Of a stretch of 64,000 bases of DNA, positions 1 through 9,790 are shown piece after piece; the first letter of the stretch is position 1; every line of letters starts with the position of its first letter. The notes beneath the pieces were generated by a model. It was not told the origin of the DNA, did not search any database, and was given only the letters and a program-made list of their open reading frames with translations. The position numbers and the translations under genes were made by a program. This stretch comes from an uncultured bacterium (GTDB lineage Bacteria > Verrucomicrobiota > Kiritimatiellia > RFP12 > CAIWXQ01): NCBI GenBank assembly GCA_903916675.1, contig CAIWXQ010000034.1, positions 1 to 64,000 of the forward strand. The letters are read 5' to 3'.

Positions 1-2352
1 CGAATCACCTGGATCGACTGCTGGATCAGCTCCTCGTCCGCGCTGTCGTCCCCTTCGCCGCTGGTCGGCGCGCCGCCGCCGCCCGCGTCGTCCTCATCCG
101 GCGAGCTCTCCTGGACTTTCTCCAGCTTGTTGGAAAGCGACGGGTCGAAGGCCGGTCCGCCCTGGCCGCGGATGAAGTCCGTGACGCGCGCGATCTCGCC
201 GTCGTTGACCAGCGCCCCTTGCGCGCGGATCAGGCGCCCGTTCTTGGGGTTCAGGAAGAGCATGTCGCCGCGGCCGATGAGCGACTCTGCCCCCTGCTGG
301 TCGAGGATCGTGCGGCTGTCGGTCTTCTGCGCCACCTGGAAGGCTATGCGCCCCGGGAAGTTGGCCTTGATGGTGCCGGTGATCACGTTCACCGACGGCC
401 GCTGCGTGGCAAGGATCATGTGGATGCCGACGGCGCGCGAGAGCTGCGCCAGCCGCGTGATGCTCAGCTCGATCTCCTGGCCGACCGTGAGCATCAGGTC
501 CGCCACCTCGTCGATCACCACCACGATGTATGGCAGACGCGCGGGGAGCGCCGTGTCGCCGCCTGCGCCGGGCACGCCATCGAGCGGCAGTTCCACCTGC
601 CGTGCGTGGTCGCGTGCGTTGAACGCCACGATGTTGCGCACCTTGGCCGCCTGCAGCATCTTGTAGCGGCGATCCATCTCGACGATCACCCAGCGCAGCG
701 CAAAGGCCACCTTCTTGGCGTCGATCACCACGGGCACGAGCAGGTGCGGCAGGTTGTTGTAGATCGGGAATTCGACGCGCTTGGGGTCCACCAGCAGCAG
801 CTTCAATTCGTCCGGCCGGCGCGACATGAGCAGCCCCGCCAGAATGGCGTTGAGGCAGACGCTCTTGCCCGAGCCCGTGGCGCCGGCCACCAGCAGATGC
901 GGCGCGCTCGCGAGGTCGAAGACCATGTCCGCGCCGCCCACATCCTTGCCCAGCGCCAGCGGGATCTCCATCTTGCCCGCGCCCGTGGCCCACGCCCCCC
1001 CCCTGCAGGATCTCGCGCAGCGTCACCATGCGCGCCTTGGGGTTCGGCACCTCGACGCCCACCACGTTCTTGCCAGGCACCGGCGCCTGGATGCGCAGGC
1101 TGGCGGCCTTCAGCACCATCTGCAGCGTGTTGGCCAGTCCGGAGATCTTCTCGACCTTGATCCCCGCTGCCGGCAGCAGTTCGTAGCGCGTCACCACCGG
1201 CCCCGGCTCGATGTGGGTGACTTCCACCAGCAGGTTGAATTGCGCCAGCGTGTCGACCAGCAGCTTGGCCATGTTCGCCGTGTCGCCATGCACGGCTTCC
1301 CCGGATGGGACCGGGTCCAGCAGCGAGATGTCCGGCAGCCGGTAGTTGGCAAAGGCCGTTTCTGGCGCGACAACAGCGGCGGGGCGGGTGGCCAGTTGGA
1401 CGGTCTGGCGGTCCTGCGCGACTGCGCGACTGCCCGACTGCCCGGCTGCCGGGGTCGTCTGACTGTCCGCTGCGCTCTTCGCCTGTTCCGCCGCCAGGCG
1501 TGTCGCCACGCGCGCCTCCTCGGCCCTGCGTTTCAGCTCGGCCCGGCGTTCCTCCTCCGGATTGGGCGTGGCAGCGCCTTCCTTCTCCGTCTTGGCCGCC
1601 TCCGCCTCCGGATTCCGCGCTCCGGACTCCGCATTCCGCAGGCTTCGCGGCCGCGTTCCGCCGCCAGTGAAGCCGCGCTCGGCAGCCTTGTGCGCCTCCT
1701 GTTCGGACAGCAGGTCCGCGCGCTCCGCACGCACCGCGCCGCGCCGCTCCGCCGCCGCCGCCTGCTGTTCCCGCCAATTGCGCCAGAGCTGCACGGCTCC
1801 GCGCGCCAGCGCCGAGATGTGCGCCGGGCCGACCGCCATGATTCCCGTGAACACCACGAGGGTCAGCGCCAGCAGTCCGCCGCCCACGGGACTCAGCCAT
1901 TGCTCCGTGGTGCTGGTCATCAGCCAGTTGCCGATCGCGCCGCCGGCGTTCGGGTCGATGTTGAGCTCTTCCAGCGTCCCCTCGAGCATGCCGCTGGCCA
2001 GTTGCAGCAGGGCGCAGAGCGCCAGCAGGCAGGCTACGACCCAGCCGGTCCGGCTCCAGAGTTCGTCCATGCGGTCGAGGATCAGCAGGGCGGCGGCAGC
2101 GGCCATCCAGACGGGGATCATCCAGATGCCCAGGCCGAACAGGTGATAGCCGAAAAAGGTGCACCAGGCGCCCACGAGCCCGAGCAGATTCGCCGGCGGA
2201 TGGTTGGCCGGGATCTGCAGCCAGGAGATGTCCCGCCAGTTGTAGGTCAGCATGCTCAGCAGCACGAAGATCAGCAGCGGCACCAGCAGCCAGCCGATGA
2301 TGCGGTGCGGGGCGATGGTGACAGACGAGCCGTTCTTGGTTGTGTCGCTCAT
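1..2352 (-). CDS. ftsK: FtsK/SpoIIIE-type DNA translocase, frameshifted and cut by the window edge
   Basis: Septal DNA translocase that pumps chromosome ends through the closing division site. The N-terminus (MSDTTKNGSS) has about five membrane segments between residues 18 and 180, then a long Ala/Glu/Arg-rich linker, then the alpha domain (region ending VTLREILQ). At 995-1003 a run of nine G (coding strand) breaks the frame. With eight G the protein continues GGAWATGAGKMEIPLALGKD and gives Walker A GATGSGKS (861-884), a VDPKRVEF motif and an ATQRP motif, all typical of FtsK. As written, the first frame reads on in nonsense to 94 without an ATPase. The restored frame reaches base 1 at DEELIQQSIQVIR, the start of the gamma domain. 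The linker contains two short-repeat islands. The start codon overlaps the folP stop (ATGA), suggesting translational coupling. Whether the break is real, programmed or a sequencing error cannot be decided here. Confidence 0.9.
1390..1470. repeat. Octamer repeat island inside the ftsK linker
   Basis: On the plus strand three to four copies of an 8-bp unit (GACTGCGC, GACTGCCC, GACTGCCC, GGCTGCCG) lie at about 1421-1451, flanked by related GGTCTGGCG and GTCTGACTG pieces. The array is in frame with ftsK and codes for part of the variable linker. The same 8-bp style (GGCAGTCG/GACAGTCA) recurs in the oppF-like gene near 51.5 kb. Confidence 0.7.
1597..1650. repeat. Heptamer-like repeat island inside the ftsK linker
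   Basis: Imperfect 7-bp units of the type CTCCGGA / TTCCGCG / CTCCGCA code for the linker peptide LRNAESGARNPEAE. The same GAATGCG/CGGAGTG type appears in tsaD at 59145-59272. Confidence 0.65.
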
Positions 2353-3260
2353 ACGTTCGCGGATCGCCGTCCGCCCTGTTCGTTTCCTGCGGCCAGCGCC
2401 GCGCCCATGGTCATTGCCGCGCGGGTTGCCGCCACGTCGTGCACGCGCAGGATGGCCGCGCCGCGCAGCAGGCTCCAGACCGCCACGGCCAGGCTCCCGG
2501 CCAGCCGCGCGCCCGCCTCCGGCGCGCCGATGATCTCGCCGATGAACCGCTTGCGCGAGGCGCCCACCAGCACCGGCGCCACCTCCGCCAGTTGCTCCAG
2601 CGCTCCCAGCAGCGCCAGGTTGTGCGCGGTGGTCTTGCCGAACCCGAGGCCGGGGTCGATCACCATCCGCTCCCGCGCGATCCCGCCGGCCACGGCCGCC
2701 TCGATCCGCGCCGAAAGGTACGCGCGGACCTCCGCCACCACGTCGTCGTACTGCGGCGCCTGCTGCATGGTCGCTGGCGCGCCGCGCATGTGCATCAGTA
2801 CGGCGCCTGCGCCGCGTTCGCGCACCGCCGCGGCCATGCCGGGATCACCCAGCGCGGAGACGTCGTTCACGATGCACGCCCCGGCCGCCAGTGCCTCGCG
2901 CGCCACCGCGGCCTTGCGCGTGTCGATCGAGAGCAACACCGCCGTCCGCTGTGACAGCGCCCGGATGACGGGGATCACGCGCCGCGCCTCCTCATCCGCC
3001 GGGACTTCCGCCGCGCCGGGACGCGTGGATTCGCCGCCGACGTCGAGGATGTCCGCGCCCTCGGCCGCCAGTTCCAGTCCGCGCCGCACCGCTGCTTCCG
3101 GATCCAGCCATTGCCCGCCGTCCGAGAACGAATCGGGCGTGACATTGAGAATACCCATGATGCGCGGTCGGTCCAGCGAAATCGTATGCGGCCCGCAGCG
3201 CCAGGCGGAGAGGGAGGGCTTGCGCAACTCCTCCTGTGGCAGGATCAGTCTGCGATTCAT
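2349..3260 (-). CDS. folP: Dihydropteroate synthase
   Basis: Condenses p-aminobenzoate with 6-hydroxymethyl-7,8-dihydropterin pyrophosphate to make dihydropteroate in folate synthesis (cytosolic TIM barrel). The 303 residues carry the family motifs in order: IMGILNVTPDSFSDGG (pterin site and loop 1), DILDVGGESTRPGA (loop 2), SIDT, NDVSA, DPGLGFGKT, GASRKRFIG and the C-terminal LRVHDV. An open frame continues upstream, but the family N-terminus and the 7-bp gap from the preceding dinD-like stop favour ATG at 3260 (MNRRLILPQEE). The stop overlaps the ftsK start by 4 bp. The order folP-ftsK on one strand suggests an operon entered from the dinD or ftsH side. Confidence 0.95.
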   Translation of the reverse strand: MNRRLILPQEELRKPSLSAWRCGPHTISLDRPRIMGILNVTPDSFSDGGQWLDPEAAVRRGLELAAEGADILDVGGESTRPGAAEVPADEEARRVIPVIRALSQRTAVLLSIDTRKAAVAREALAAGACIVNDVSALGDPGMAAAVRERGAGAVLMHMRGAPATMQQAPQYDDVVAEVRAYLSARIEAAVAGGIARERMVIDPGLGFGKTTAHNLALLGALEQLAEVAPVLVGASRKRFIGEIIGAPEAGARLAGSLAVAVWSLLRGAAILRVHDVAATRAAMTMGAALAAGNEQGGRRSANV

Positions 3261-3267
3261 GGCGTGT

Positions 3268-4083
3268 TCATGCTTTCCCTCTGGGGAGCGCCTGGCGGGG
3301 CTTGGCCTGCAACTGCCGGATGCTGGGGGCCGACGGCAGGTCCTCCGGCATGGTGCCGCCGAGTTCCCGGATCGTCTGCCGCACCTTGGCGCCGACTTCG
3401 CGGTGCGCGCGGTTGGCCTTCTCCTTGCCGATGGTGCGCTCGCGCCGTAATTTTTCCTCGGCCTGCGTGGCGCGGAAAAGATTGGCGGCGAGTTCGGTGC
3501 TCCCCATGTGGTCGAGGATCTGCTGCCCTTTCTTGAGCCTCTTGCGCGCATGGATGTCCTGCGCATGCAGGCCGCCGTACAGCCCTGCGTAGCCATGGTT
3601 CTGGAATATGGCATAATCGCGCGGCTCCACCACGCCGGCCCCCCTTGCGGCATCGGCCAGTTGGACGTTGTGGGTCTTCATCTCGGCGCGTAGCAGGAGT
3701 CGGCGGCGAGCCTCGATTTCTTGCTCGGTCAGTTCCTGCTTCCGCGTCTGCACCGCGAAGTAGGTCTGCCCGAGGGCCACGATCTCCTTGGCCGGATCGG
3801 CATTCTGCACCGCCAGGTAACAGGCATAGCGGGAAAGCATAATCGTACGCAGCGGCCGTTGCGCACCGCTGCCGATGCCGACCATATCGGTGATTGCAAC
3901 GAAATGGTCCTCGACATGCTGCCCGCTGTTGAAGCAGGCGGTCCGGGCCTTCTCGATCACGGCCTCGAAATTTCGGTAATCGGTGTACCCCAGCACGCGG
4001 GCAAAGTCGCGGCTGGTCCAGTACTCGTTGCCGGCGGCACTCACCCGGCGAATCTGCTCGAAGGGGGTCGCGTCATCGCTCAT
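3268..4083 (-). CDS. dinD: DinD-like DNA-damage-inducible protein (BRO-N domain)
   Basis: The 271 residues match the E. coli DinD family in length and layout. A BRO-type N-terminus (EYWTSRDFARVLGYTDYRNF, then HVEDHF and LSRYACYLAVQNADP) is followed by an alpha-helical C-terminus with the family signature HNVQLADAARGAGV, NHGYAGLYGG and GKEKANRAHREVGAKVR. In E. coli, DinD is SOS-induced and inhibits RecA filament functions. That role here is inferred from family only. The gene sits between ftsH and folP, an unusual place that suggests a later insertion into a housekeeping run. No clear LexA operator was recognised. A -10-like hexamer ends 7 nt before the ATG, so the mRNA may be leaderless. Confidence 0.85.
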   Translation of the reverse strand: MSDDATPFEQIRRVSAAGNEYWTSRDFARVLGYTDYRNFEAVIEKARTACFNSGQHVEDHFVAITDMVGIGSGAQRPLRTIMLSRYACYLAVQNADPAKEIVALGQTYFAVQTRKQELTEQEIEARRRLLLRAEMKTHNVQLADAARGAGVVEPRDYAIFQNHGYAGLYGGLHAQDIHARKRLKKGQQILDHMGSTELAANLFRATQAEEKLRRERTIGKEKANRAHREVGAKVRQTIRELGGTMPEDLPSAPSIRQLQAKPRQALPRGKA

Positions 4084-4090
4084 GATCGGA

Positions 4091-4120
4091 AAGGTACACC
4101 TTTCGCCGTGTGGAACACAA
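4091..4120 (-). promoter_or_regulatory. Predicted promoter of the dinD-like gene, leaderless layout
   Basis: Minus strand: TTGTGT (4120-4115), 18-bp spacer, TACCTT (4096-4091), then 7 nt to the ATG at 4083. The -35 match is partial. Predicted transcription would start at or next to the start codon. Confidence 0.45.
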
Positions 4121-4192
4121 GAAATCGAGCCTGTGCGCAGCCTGCCGCAAGGTCTTGCGCTCCGGCCGCATTCGGGTGGCGGTGGTGCGAGG

Positions 4193-4217
4193 GGCTTGCC
4201 CCGCCGGACCGCAAGTT

Positions 4218-4226
<9 letters not shown>
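4193..4226. repeat. Direct repeat copy 1, overlapping the ftsH stop
   Basis: GGCTTGCCCCGCCGGACCG followed by CAAGTTCTACGAAACC. A near-identical copy in the same orientation is at 6537-6569, so the pair brackets ftsH. The GGGGC-TT-GCCCC core can fold. The ftsH TAG stop lies within this copy. Confidence 0.75.
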
Positions 4227-6263
<2,037 letters not shown>

Positions 6264-6272
6264 GTGGCAGGC

Positions 6273-6302
6273 ATAATATCCCGTAGCTGTGCCGTGGGTC
6301 AA
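6273..6302 (-). promoter_or_regulatory. Predicted ftsH promoter, leaderless layout
   Basis: Minus strand TTGACC (6302-6297), 18-bp spacer, TATTAT (6278-6273), 9 nt to the ATG at 6263. There is no Shine-Dalgarno site in front of the ATG. Confidence 0.55.
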
Positions 6303-6775
6303 TGTGGGGGAATCCGTTTAGGCTGTTAGTCTGTAGGCTGGTAATAAGATCGGGGTCGGGGTCGCTATCGGTATCGGGGTCGAAGATCATGAAATTCGGC
6401 CGTTTTGAACATCGTTCTGCCGATCCAGTTGCTTTTGATACCGATTCCGATAGCGACCCCGATCCCGAGAATTACCGTCAAAAATCTGCGGTTGGATATT
6501 CGTCAATTTGCGGTTCACGTGGATCAGGCCCCGGCAGGCTTGCCCCGCCGGACCGAAAGTTCTAGAAAACGATTATTTCGGGGTCGGGATCGCTATCGGT
6601 ATCGGGGTCGGGAAGCTGAAGGCGGTTAGATAAGAAACGTAACGTGCTTTCGATGCCGACTCCGACAGCGACTCCGACCCCGATGAGACCAGGGCGCATT
6701 TTATCATTACTCCCTTGGCACCTGCCGTATTTCCCTGACAGTCTAACAGCCTAAACCGCTAATAGCCTGGCGACA
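6303..6775. repeat. Repeat-packed intergenic region between ftsH and the zinc-ribbon gene
   Basis: No gene is supported in this stretch of about 500 bp. It holds TAGGCTG-type heptamers (6316-6342 and, inverted, 6737-6770), four arrays of a GATNCC-type hexamer (6348-6385, 6437-6471, 6577-6614, 6650-6686), and a CTGCGGTT/TATTCG element near 6486-6515. Arrays 1 and 2, and 3 and 4, are inverted relative to each other, so each pair could fold into a long hairpin. A small open frame across it codes only repeat peptide (DTDSDSDPDPE). Confidence 0.75.
6537..6569. repeat. Direct repeat copy 2, upstream of ftsH
   Basis: GGCTTGCCCCGCCGGACCG followed by AAAGTTCTAGAAAA, matching the copy at 4193-4226 with a few differences and in the same orientation. 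Confidence 0.75.
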
Positions 6776-6812
6776 GCCTCTCTCTTGCCGCAACGGCTCG
6801 GTCCGTGTTATC

Positions 6813-7409
6813 TTGCCGTACGCTTTGCGCAACAACCCAAAGCGCGTAGGAGCTGCCACGAAACTCGCTTCTCCAGTTCGTTTTCTCTTTCGCCCGCGGA
6901 CGTGCGCGGTCTGCGACCGGCCAGCACCCCCCCGGGCACTCGTCTGCCGCTACTGCAGCGAGGATCTGCCGCACCGGCGCGCCTGGATTCTCCTGCGCGT
7001 GATTCCCGGCGCAGTGGCGCTGGTCGCCACGCTTGCCTGCGCCGCGCTGCGCGGCTGGCCGCAGATTCCCCGCGGCCTGACGCTGGTGGAGGCTGCGCTC
7101 CTGGCGCTGGCCACGGGAGTTGCGCTGCGGCCGCCGCTGCTGCGCGGCGTGGCCCTCACCCTGCGACGCGAACGCCTGTGGCTCGCCATCGCCCGTTTCT
7201 TCGGCGAGATTGTGCTGATCCTGCTGACCGCCCTCCTGCTGCTGGCAGCCTTCGACACGCCGCATCCCTGGGTCTGGACAATTCCAGCTGCGATCTGGGC
7301 AGGCGCGGCCGCGCTCTCCATTTCCGTCCTTCCGCTGCTGCTGGAGATTCCCTGGTACAAACTGGCTGCCGGCGCCCTGCTGGCCGGCGCCGTGATGTGG
7401 GCATCGTAG
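6813..7409 (+). CDS. Zinc-ribbon multi-pass membrane protein, function unknown
   Basis: Up to 198 residues. A treble-clef/zinc-ribbon-like motif CAVCDRPAPPRALVCRYC lies at about residues 31-48, followed by about five hydrophobic segments (e.g. LVATLACAALRGW, VLILLTALLLLAAF, LAAGALLAGAVMW). I do not recognise the family. The start is uncertain: no in-frame ATG or GTG exists, and TTG 6813 falls inside a -10-like hexamer (TATCTT, 6809-6814). A GGAG at 6849-6852 lies 5 nt before an in-frame ACG at 6858, which would give the plausible N-terminus MKLASPVRFLFRPRTCAVC. Composition and hydrophobic pattern support the frame. A stem-loop follows the stop. Confidence 0.6.
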   Translation: MPYALRNNPKRVGAATKLASPVRFLFRPRTCAVCDRPAPPRALVCRYCSEDLPHRRAWILLRVIPGAVALVATLACAALRGWPQIPRGLTLVEAALLALATGVALRPPLLRGVALTLRRERLWLAIARFFGEIVLILLTALLLLAAFDTPHPWVWTIPAAIWAGAAALSISVLPLLLEIPWYKLAAGALLAGAVMWAS

Positions 7410-7412
7410 GCC

Positions 7413-7448
7413 GGCGAGTCCCGCGAGGACGCTCGCCCTCCTGTTTTG
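7413..7448 (+). terminator. Possible terminator after the zinc-ribbon gene
   Basis: GGCGAG (7413-7418) pairs with CTCGCC (7432-7437) around a 13-nt loop, followed by CTCCTGTTTT. The stem is only six pairs. Confidence 0.4.
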
Positions 7449-7491
7449 AGCCAACCGTTCGCAATCGACCGGGAGGACGACGCGCCGCCCC

Positions 7492-7520
7492 TTGCGCTTA
7501 ACCTCGAAACGCCGTATGAT
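7492..7520 (+). promoter_or_regulatory. Predicted infA promoter
   Basis: TTGCGC (7492-7497), 17-bp spacer, TATGAT (7515-7520). This leaves a leader of about 24 nt before the infA ATG at 7551. Confidence 0.55.
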
Positions 7521-7550
7521 CTAATTTTGTAATCACTGAACGGATTGTGT

Positions 7551-7772
7551 ATGCCCAGCGAAGAAGCCATAGAAGTCATCGGAACGGTGGTCAAGGTTCT
7601 CCCCGCCACCATGTACAAGGTCAAGCTCGACAACGGGCACGAGGTGCTTGCGCACATTTCGGGCAAGATGCGCAAATTCTTCATCAAGATCGCGGCAGGC
7701 GATAAGGTCACGATCGAGATTTCACCCTACGACCTTTCCAAGGGGCGCATCATCTACCGCCACAAGTCCTGA
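7551..7772 (+). CDS. infA: Translation initiation factor IF-1
   Basis: The 73-residue S1/OB-fold protein binds the ribosomal A site during initiation together with IF-2 and IF-3. The sequence [20 protein letters not shown], then [21 protein letters not shown] and [18 protein letters not shown], is a full-length IF-1. A TTG two codons upstream (7545) is in frame, but the ATG gives the family length. It stands alone, apart from the ribosomal-protein cluster where it often lies, with its own predicted promoter and an exceptionally strong hairpin downstream. Confidence 0.96.
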   Translation: MPSEEAIEVIGTVVKVLPATMYKVKLDNGHEVLAHISGKMRKFFIKIAAGDKVTIEISPYDLSKGRIIYRHKS

Positions 7773-7797
7773 GCGGCTCCTTCAGCCCTGCGAACAC

Positions 7798-7890
7798 GAA
7801 GGGTGTTCGAAGCTCACGAAGAGACGAACGAGGCGTTGCGCGGAATGTCCGCACAACGCCTCGTTCGTTTTCCGCTTTCTTCGTGTCCGG
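7798..7890. terminator. Long dyad after infA, probable bidirectional terminator
   Basis: A 15-bp perfect stem (arm 7824-7838, ACGAACGAGGCGTTG) continues past one mismatch with GCGGA/TCCGC around an ATG loop. The right arm ends at 7868 and is followed by TTTTCCGCTTTCTT. A small hairpin (CGAACAC/GTGTTCG) precedes it, and outer CACGAAG/CTTCGTG copies extend the symmetry. It separates infA (plus) from the convergent pseudouridine synthase gene (minus). Confidence 0.75.
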
Positions 7891-7896
7891 GTTGAA

Positions 7897-8742
7897 TTAG
7901 AGGTTGAACAACCGCAGGCAGCGGCGGAAGTCTGCCGGCAGCGGGCTGTGCGCCCGCAGGTTTCCGCCGAGCAGCGGATGCGGCAGCTCGATGTCCGTGG
8001 CGTGCAGCATCTGGCGACCGACCTGCTGCAGGCGCGGGTCGCGCGCGGTCTTGAGACCATACTGGTGATCGCCGACGATCGGGTGCCGGATTCCGGCCAG
8101 GTGAATACGGATCTGGTGCGTGCGCCCCGTCTCGATGCGCAGGGCCACATAGGTCGCGTCGGGACACGACGACAGCGTGGTGAGGTGCGTCACCGCCGCC
8201 TCGCCGTCGATCGCCTCGTGGATCGTGGACGAACGCCGCTTGATGTGCCCCACGCAGATCGCGTGATAGTTTTTCAGCACGCGCCGCGTTTTGAAGACCG
8301 ACACCGCCGCTTCGCACGCCGCCGCCGTGCGCGCCACCATCAGGCAACCGGAGGTGTCGCGGTCCAGACGGTGCACCACGCGCAGTTGCGGCAGAGCAAG
8401 CTGCGCGCGCAGCCGCTCCTCCGCGCCGTCCGGCCCGATAGTCAACACGCCGGCGGGCTTGTCCACGAAGAGATAGTGCGCGTCCTCGATCAGCACGCGG
8501 ATGTTCTGCGGCCGCGGCGGCAGGGCCTCGGCCACGCTGGTCTGCACGACGTCGCCCCGTCGCACGGCGTGATGCGCCATCCAGACCAGTTGGCGGTTTA
8601 CCCAGACCTGGCGCTCGTCGAGGAGATTCTTGGCGGCGCGGCGCGACAGCCCCAGCCGCCGCGCCAGAAAGGCCTGCACAGTCTGGCCGTCCTCCGCAGC
8701 GGCCACCTGCAGAACGGGGGGGACATGTCGATTCGCATGCAT
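7897..8742 (-). CDS. RluA-family 23S rRNA/tRNA pseudouridine synthase
   Basis: Isomerises uridine to pseudouridine in structured RNA. Starting at ATG 8742 (MHANRHVPP) gives 281 residues: an S4-like RNA-binding domain (QAFLARRLGLSRRAAKNLL), the catalytic motif HRLDRDTSGCLMVAR with the essential Asp, then RIETGRTHQIRIHLAGIRHP and GDHQYG, typical of RluA/RluC/RluD. The exact target base cannot be read from the sequence. A longer open frame upstream overlaps the PAS gene and is rejected as start. The gap to the PAS gene is 16 bp, so the two are probably co-transcribed. Confidence 0.9.
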   Translation of the reverse strand: MHANRHVPPVLQVAAAEDGQTVQAFLARRLGLSRRAAKNLLDERQVWVNRQLVWMAHHAVRRGDVVQTSVAEALPPRPQNIRVLIEDAHYLFVDKPAGVLTIGPDGAEERLRAQLALPQLRVVHRLDRDTSGCLMVARTAAACEAAVSVFKTRRVLKNYHAICVGHIKRRSSTIHEAIDGEAAVTHLTTLSSCPDATYVALRIETGRTHQIRIHLAGIRHPIVGDHQYGLKTARDPRLQQVGRQMLHATDIELPHPLLGGNLRAHSPLPADFRRCLRLFNL

Positions 8743-8758
8743 GGCTGGGATCGGCTGC

Positions 8759-9643
8759 TCAACTTTCCCGGACTTCGACAAACGAGCAAACGAGGCCGAC
8801 GATCTCCCTGGTCTCCTGACTGCGGTCCGCCTCCATCGCCGCGCCGACATGGAACCGGCGGCCATCCTGCGCCGCGGCGTGCAGCGTACCCAGCCAACGC
8901 TCGCCGGCCAGGGCGCGCCGCAGCGGCGCATCCGCCTGCGAGTCGCCGGTCCACAGGCCGGAGAGCGGCTTGCCGATCAACTGCTCGTCTTTCTCATACC
9001 CCCACAGGGTCAGCAGCGTCCGGTTGACGTAGGAGATCTGTCCCGCGGCATCGCTGACGGCCACGGCGGAGAGGTCGTTCGACAGGGCATTCTGGAAACG
9101 GCACAACTGCTGCGACTGGCGCTTGCGGCGCTCCACATTGCGCACCGAAAAGACCATGTCGCCTTCGTTGATGAGGTCGATTGAGCTGATGGCCACTTCG
9201 GCCGGAAAGGCGGAGCCGTCCTTGCGAATGCAGCGCGCATCGATCAGCACGTGGCGGTTTTCGGCTAGTCCCTGTCGCACCCGCTCCAGCAGTTGCGGGG
9301 AGAGCCCGGGGATCAGCTTAAAGATATCCATGTCCCAAATTTCGGCCGAATCGTACTGGAAGGCGTTCTGCACGCGCCCGTTGCTGTCGAGCACATGCCC
9401 CTTGGGGTCGGTGACGAGGACGGCGTCGTACAGTCCGCGCAGCAGTTGCTTGTACAGCGACTTGTGGTCCTGCCGGAAGGCTGGCGCCCTGGCGGGAGCG
9501 GCCGCCAGTTCAGATGCAGGCGCTTCCACCGGAGCGGGGGGCGGCGGCGCGATCACGGCAGCCGGCGGCTCCGGCCGTTTGGCCGCCGATACCGGACTGG
9601 GCGGAACCGTAGGTTCCGCCGACTGTTTGAATAGAGAAAACAT
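8759..9643 (-). CDS. Tandem PAS-domain protein
   Basis: 294 residues. A Pro/Ala-rich N-terminal stretch (20-70) is followed by a PAS domain (about 75-170: YDAVLVTDPKGHVLDSNG, then IRKDGSAFPAEVAIS and FSVRNVERRKR) and a second PAS domain (about 175-290: LSAVAVSDAAGQISYVNR, then GYEKDEQLIGKPL). No kinase, GGDEF, EAL or HTH output domain is present, so it is a sensor or adaptor with an unknown partner. There is no signal peptide and no membrane segment, so it is likely cytosolic. It heads a two-gene run with the pseudouridine synthase. Confidence 0.8.
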   Translation of the reverse strand: MFSLFKQSAEPTVPPSPVSAAKRPEPPAAVIAPPPPAPVEAPASELAAAPARAPAFRQDHKSLYKQLLRGLYDAVLVTDPKGHVLDSNGRVQNAFQYDSAEIWDMDIFKLIPGLSPQLLERVRQGLAENRHVLIDARCIRKDGSAFPAEVAISSIDLINEGDMVFSVRNVERRKRQSQQLCRFQNALSNDLSAVAVSDAAGQISYVNRTLLTLWGYEKDEQLIGKPLSGLWTGDSQADAPLRRALAGERWLGTLHAAAQDGRRFHVGAAMEADRSQETREIVGLVCSFVEVRES

Positions 9644-9790
9644 CGTCCCATCTTGCCCGAAAGGGCGTCACAAGTTGTAAACCAAACCCCCCGGGCATGC
9701 AATGGCAAACCCGCCCGGAGGGCTTCTTTGCAATGGAATTGTCCGGCCTTTTCGGGTTATCCTGAAACAACATGGAGGTGGACCATTGCC

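Noticed and set aside
781-3450. Long plus-strand open frame (889 codons)
   Set aside because: It lies antisense to ftsK and folP, which have clear family motifs. GC-rich codon use opens the opposite strand. The translation has no domain-like pattern.
6302-6565. Small open frame with peptide DTDSDSDPDPE
   Set aside because: Translation of hexamer repeats only, no ribosome site, no conserved pattern.
6303-6775. Structured non-coding RNA gene (tmRNA, 6S or RNase P RNA)
   Set aside because: The secondary structure potential comes from inverted repeat arrays. No conserved core of these RNAs was recognised.
9661-9730. Terminator between the PAS and HU-fusion genes
   Set aside because: CCCGG-type pairs exist, but the two genes diverge here, so a terminator makes no sense. 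No good T-run follows.
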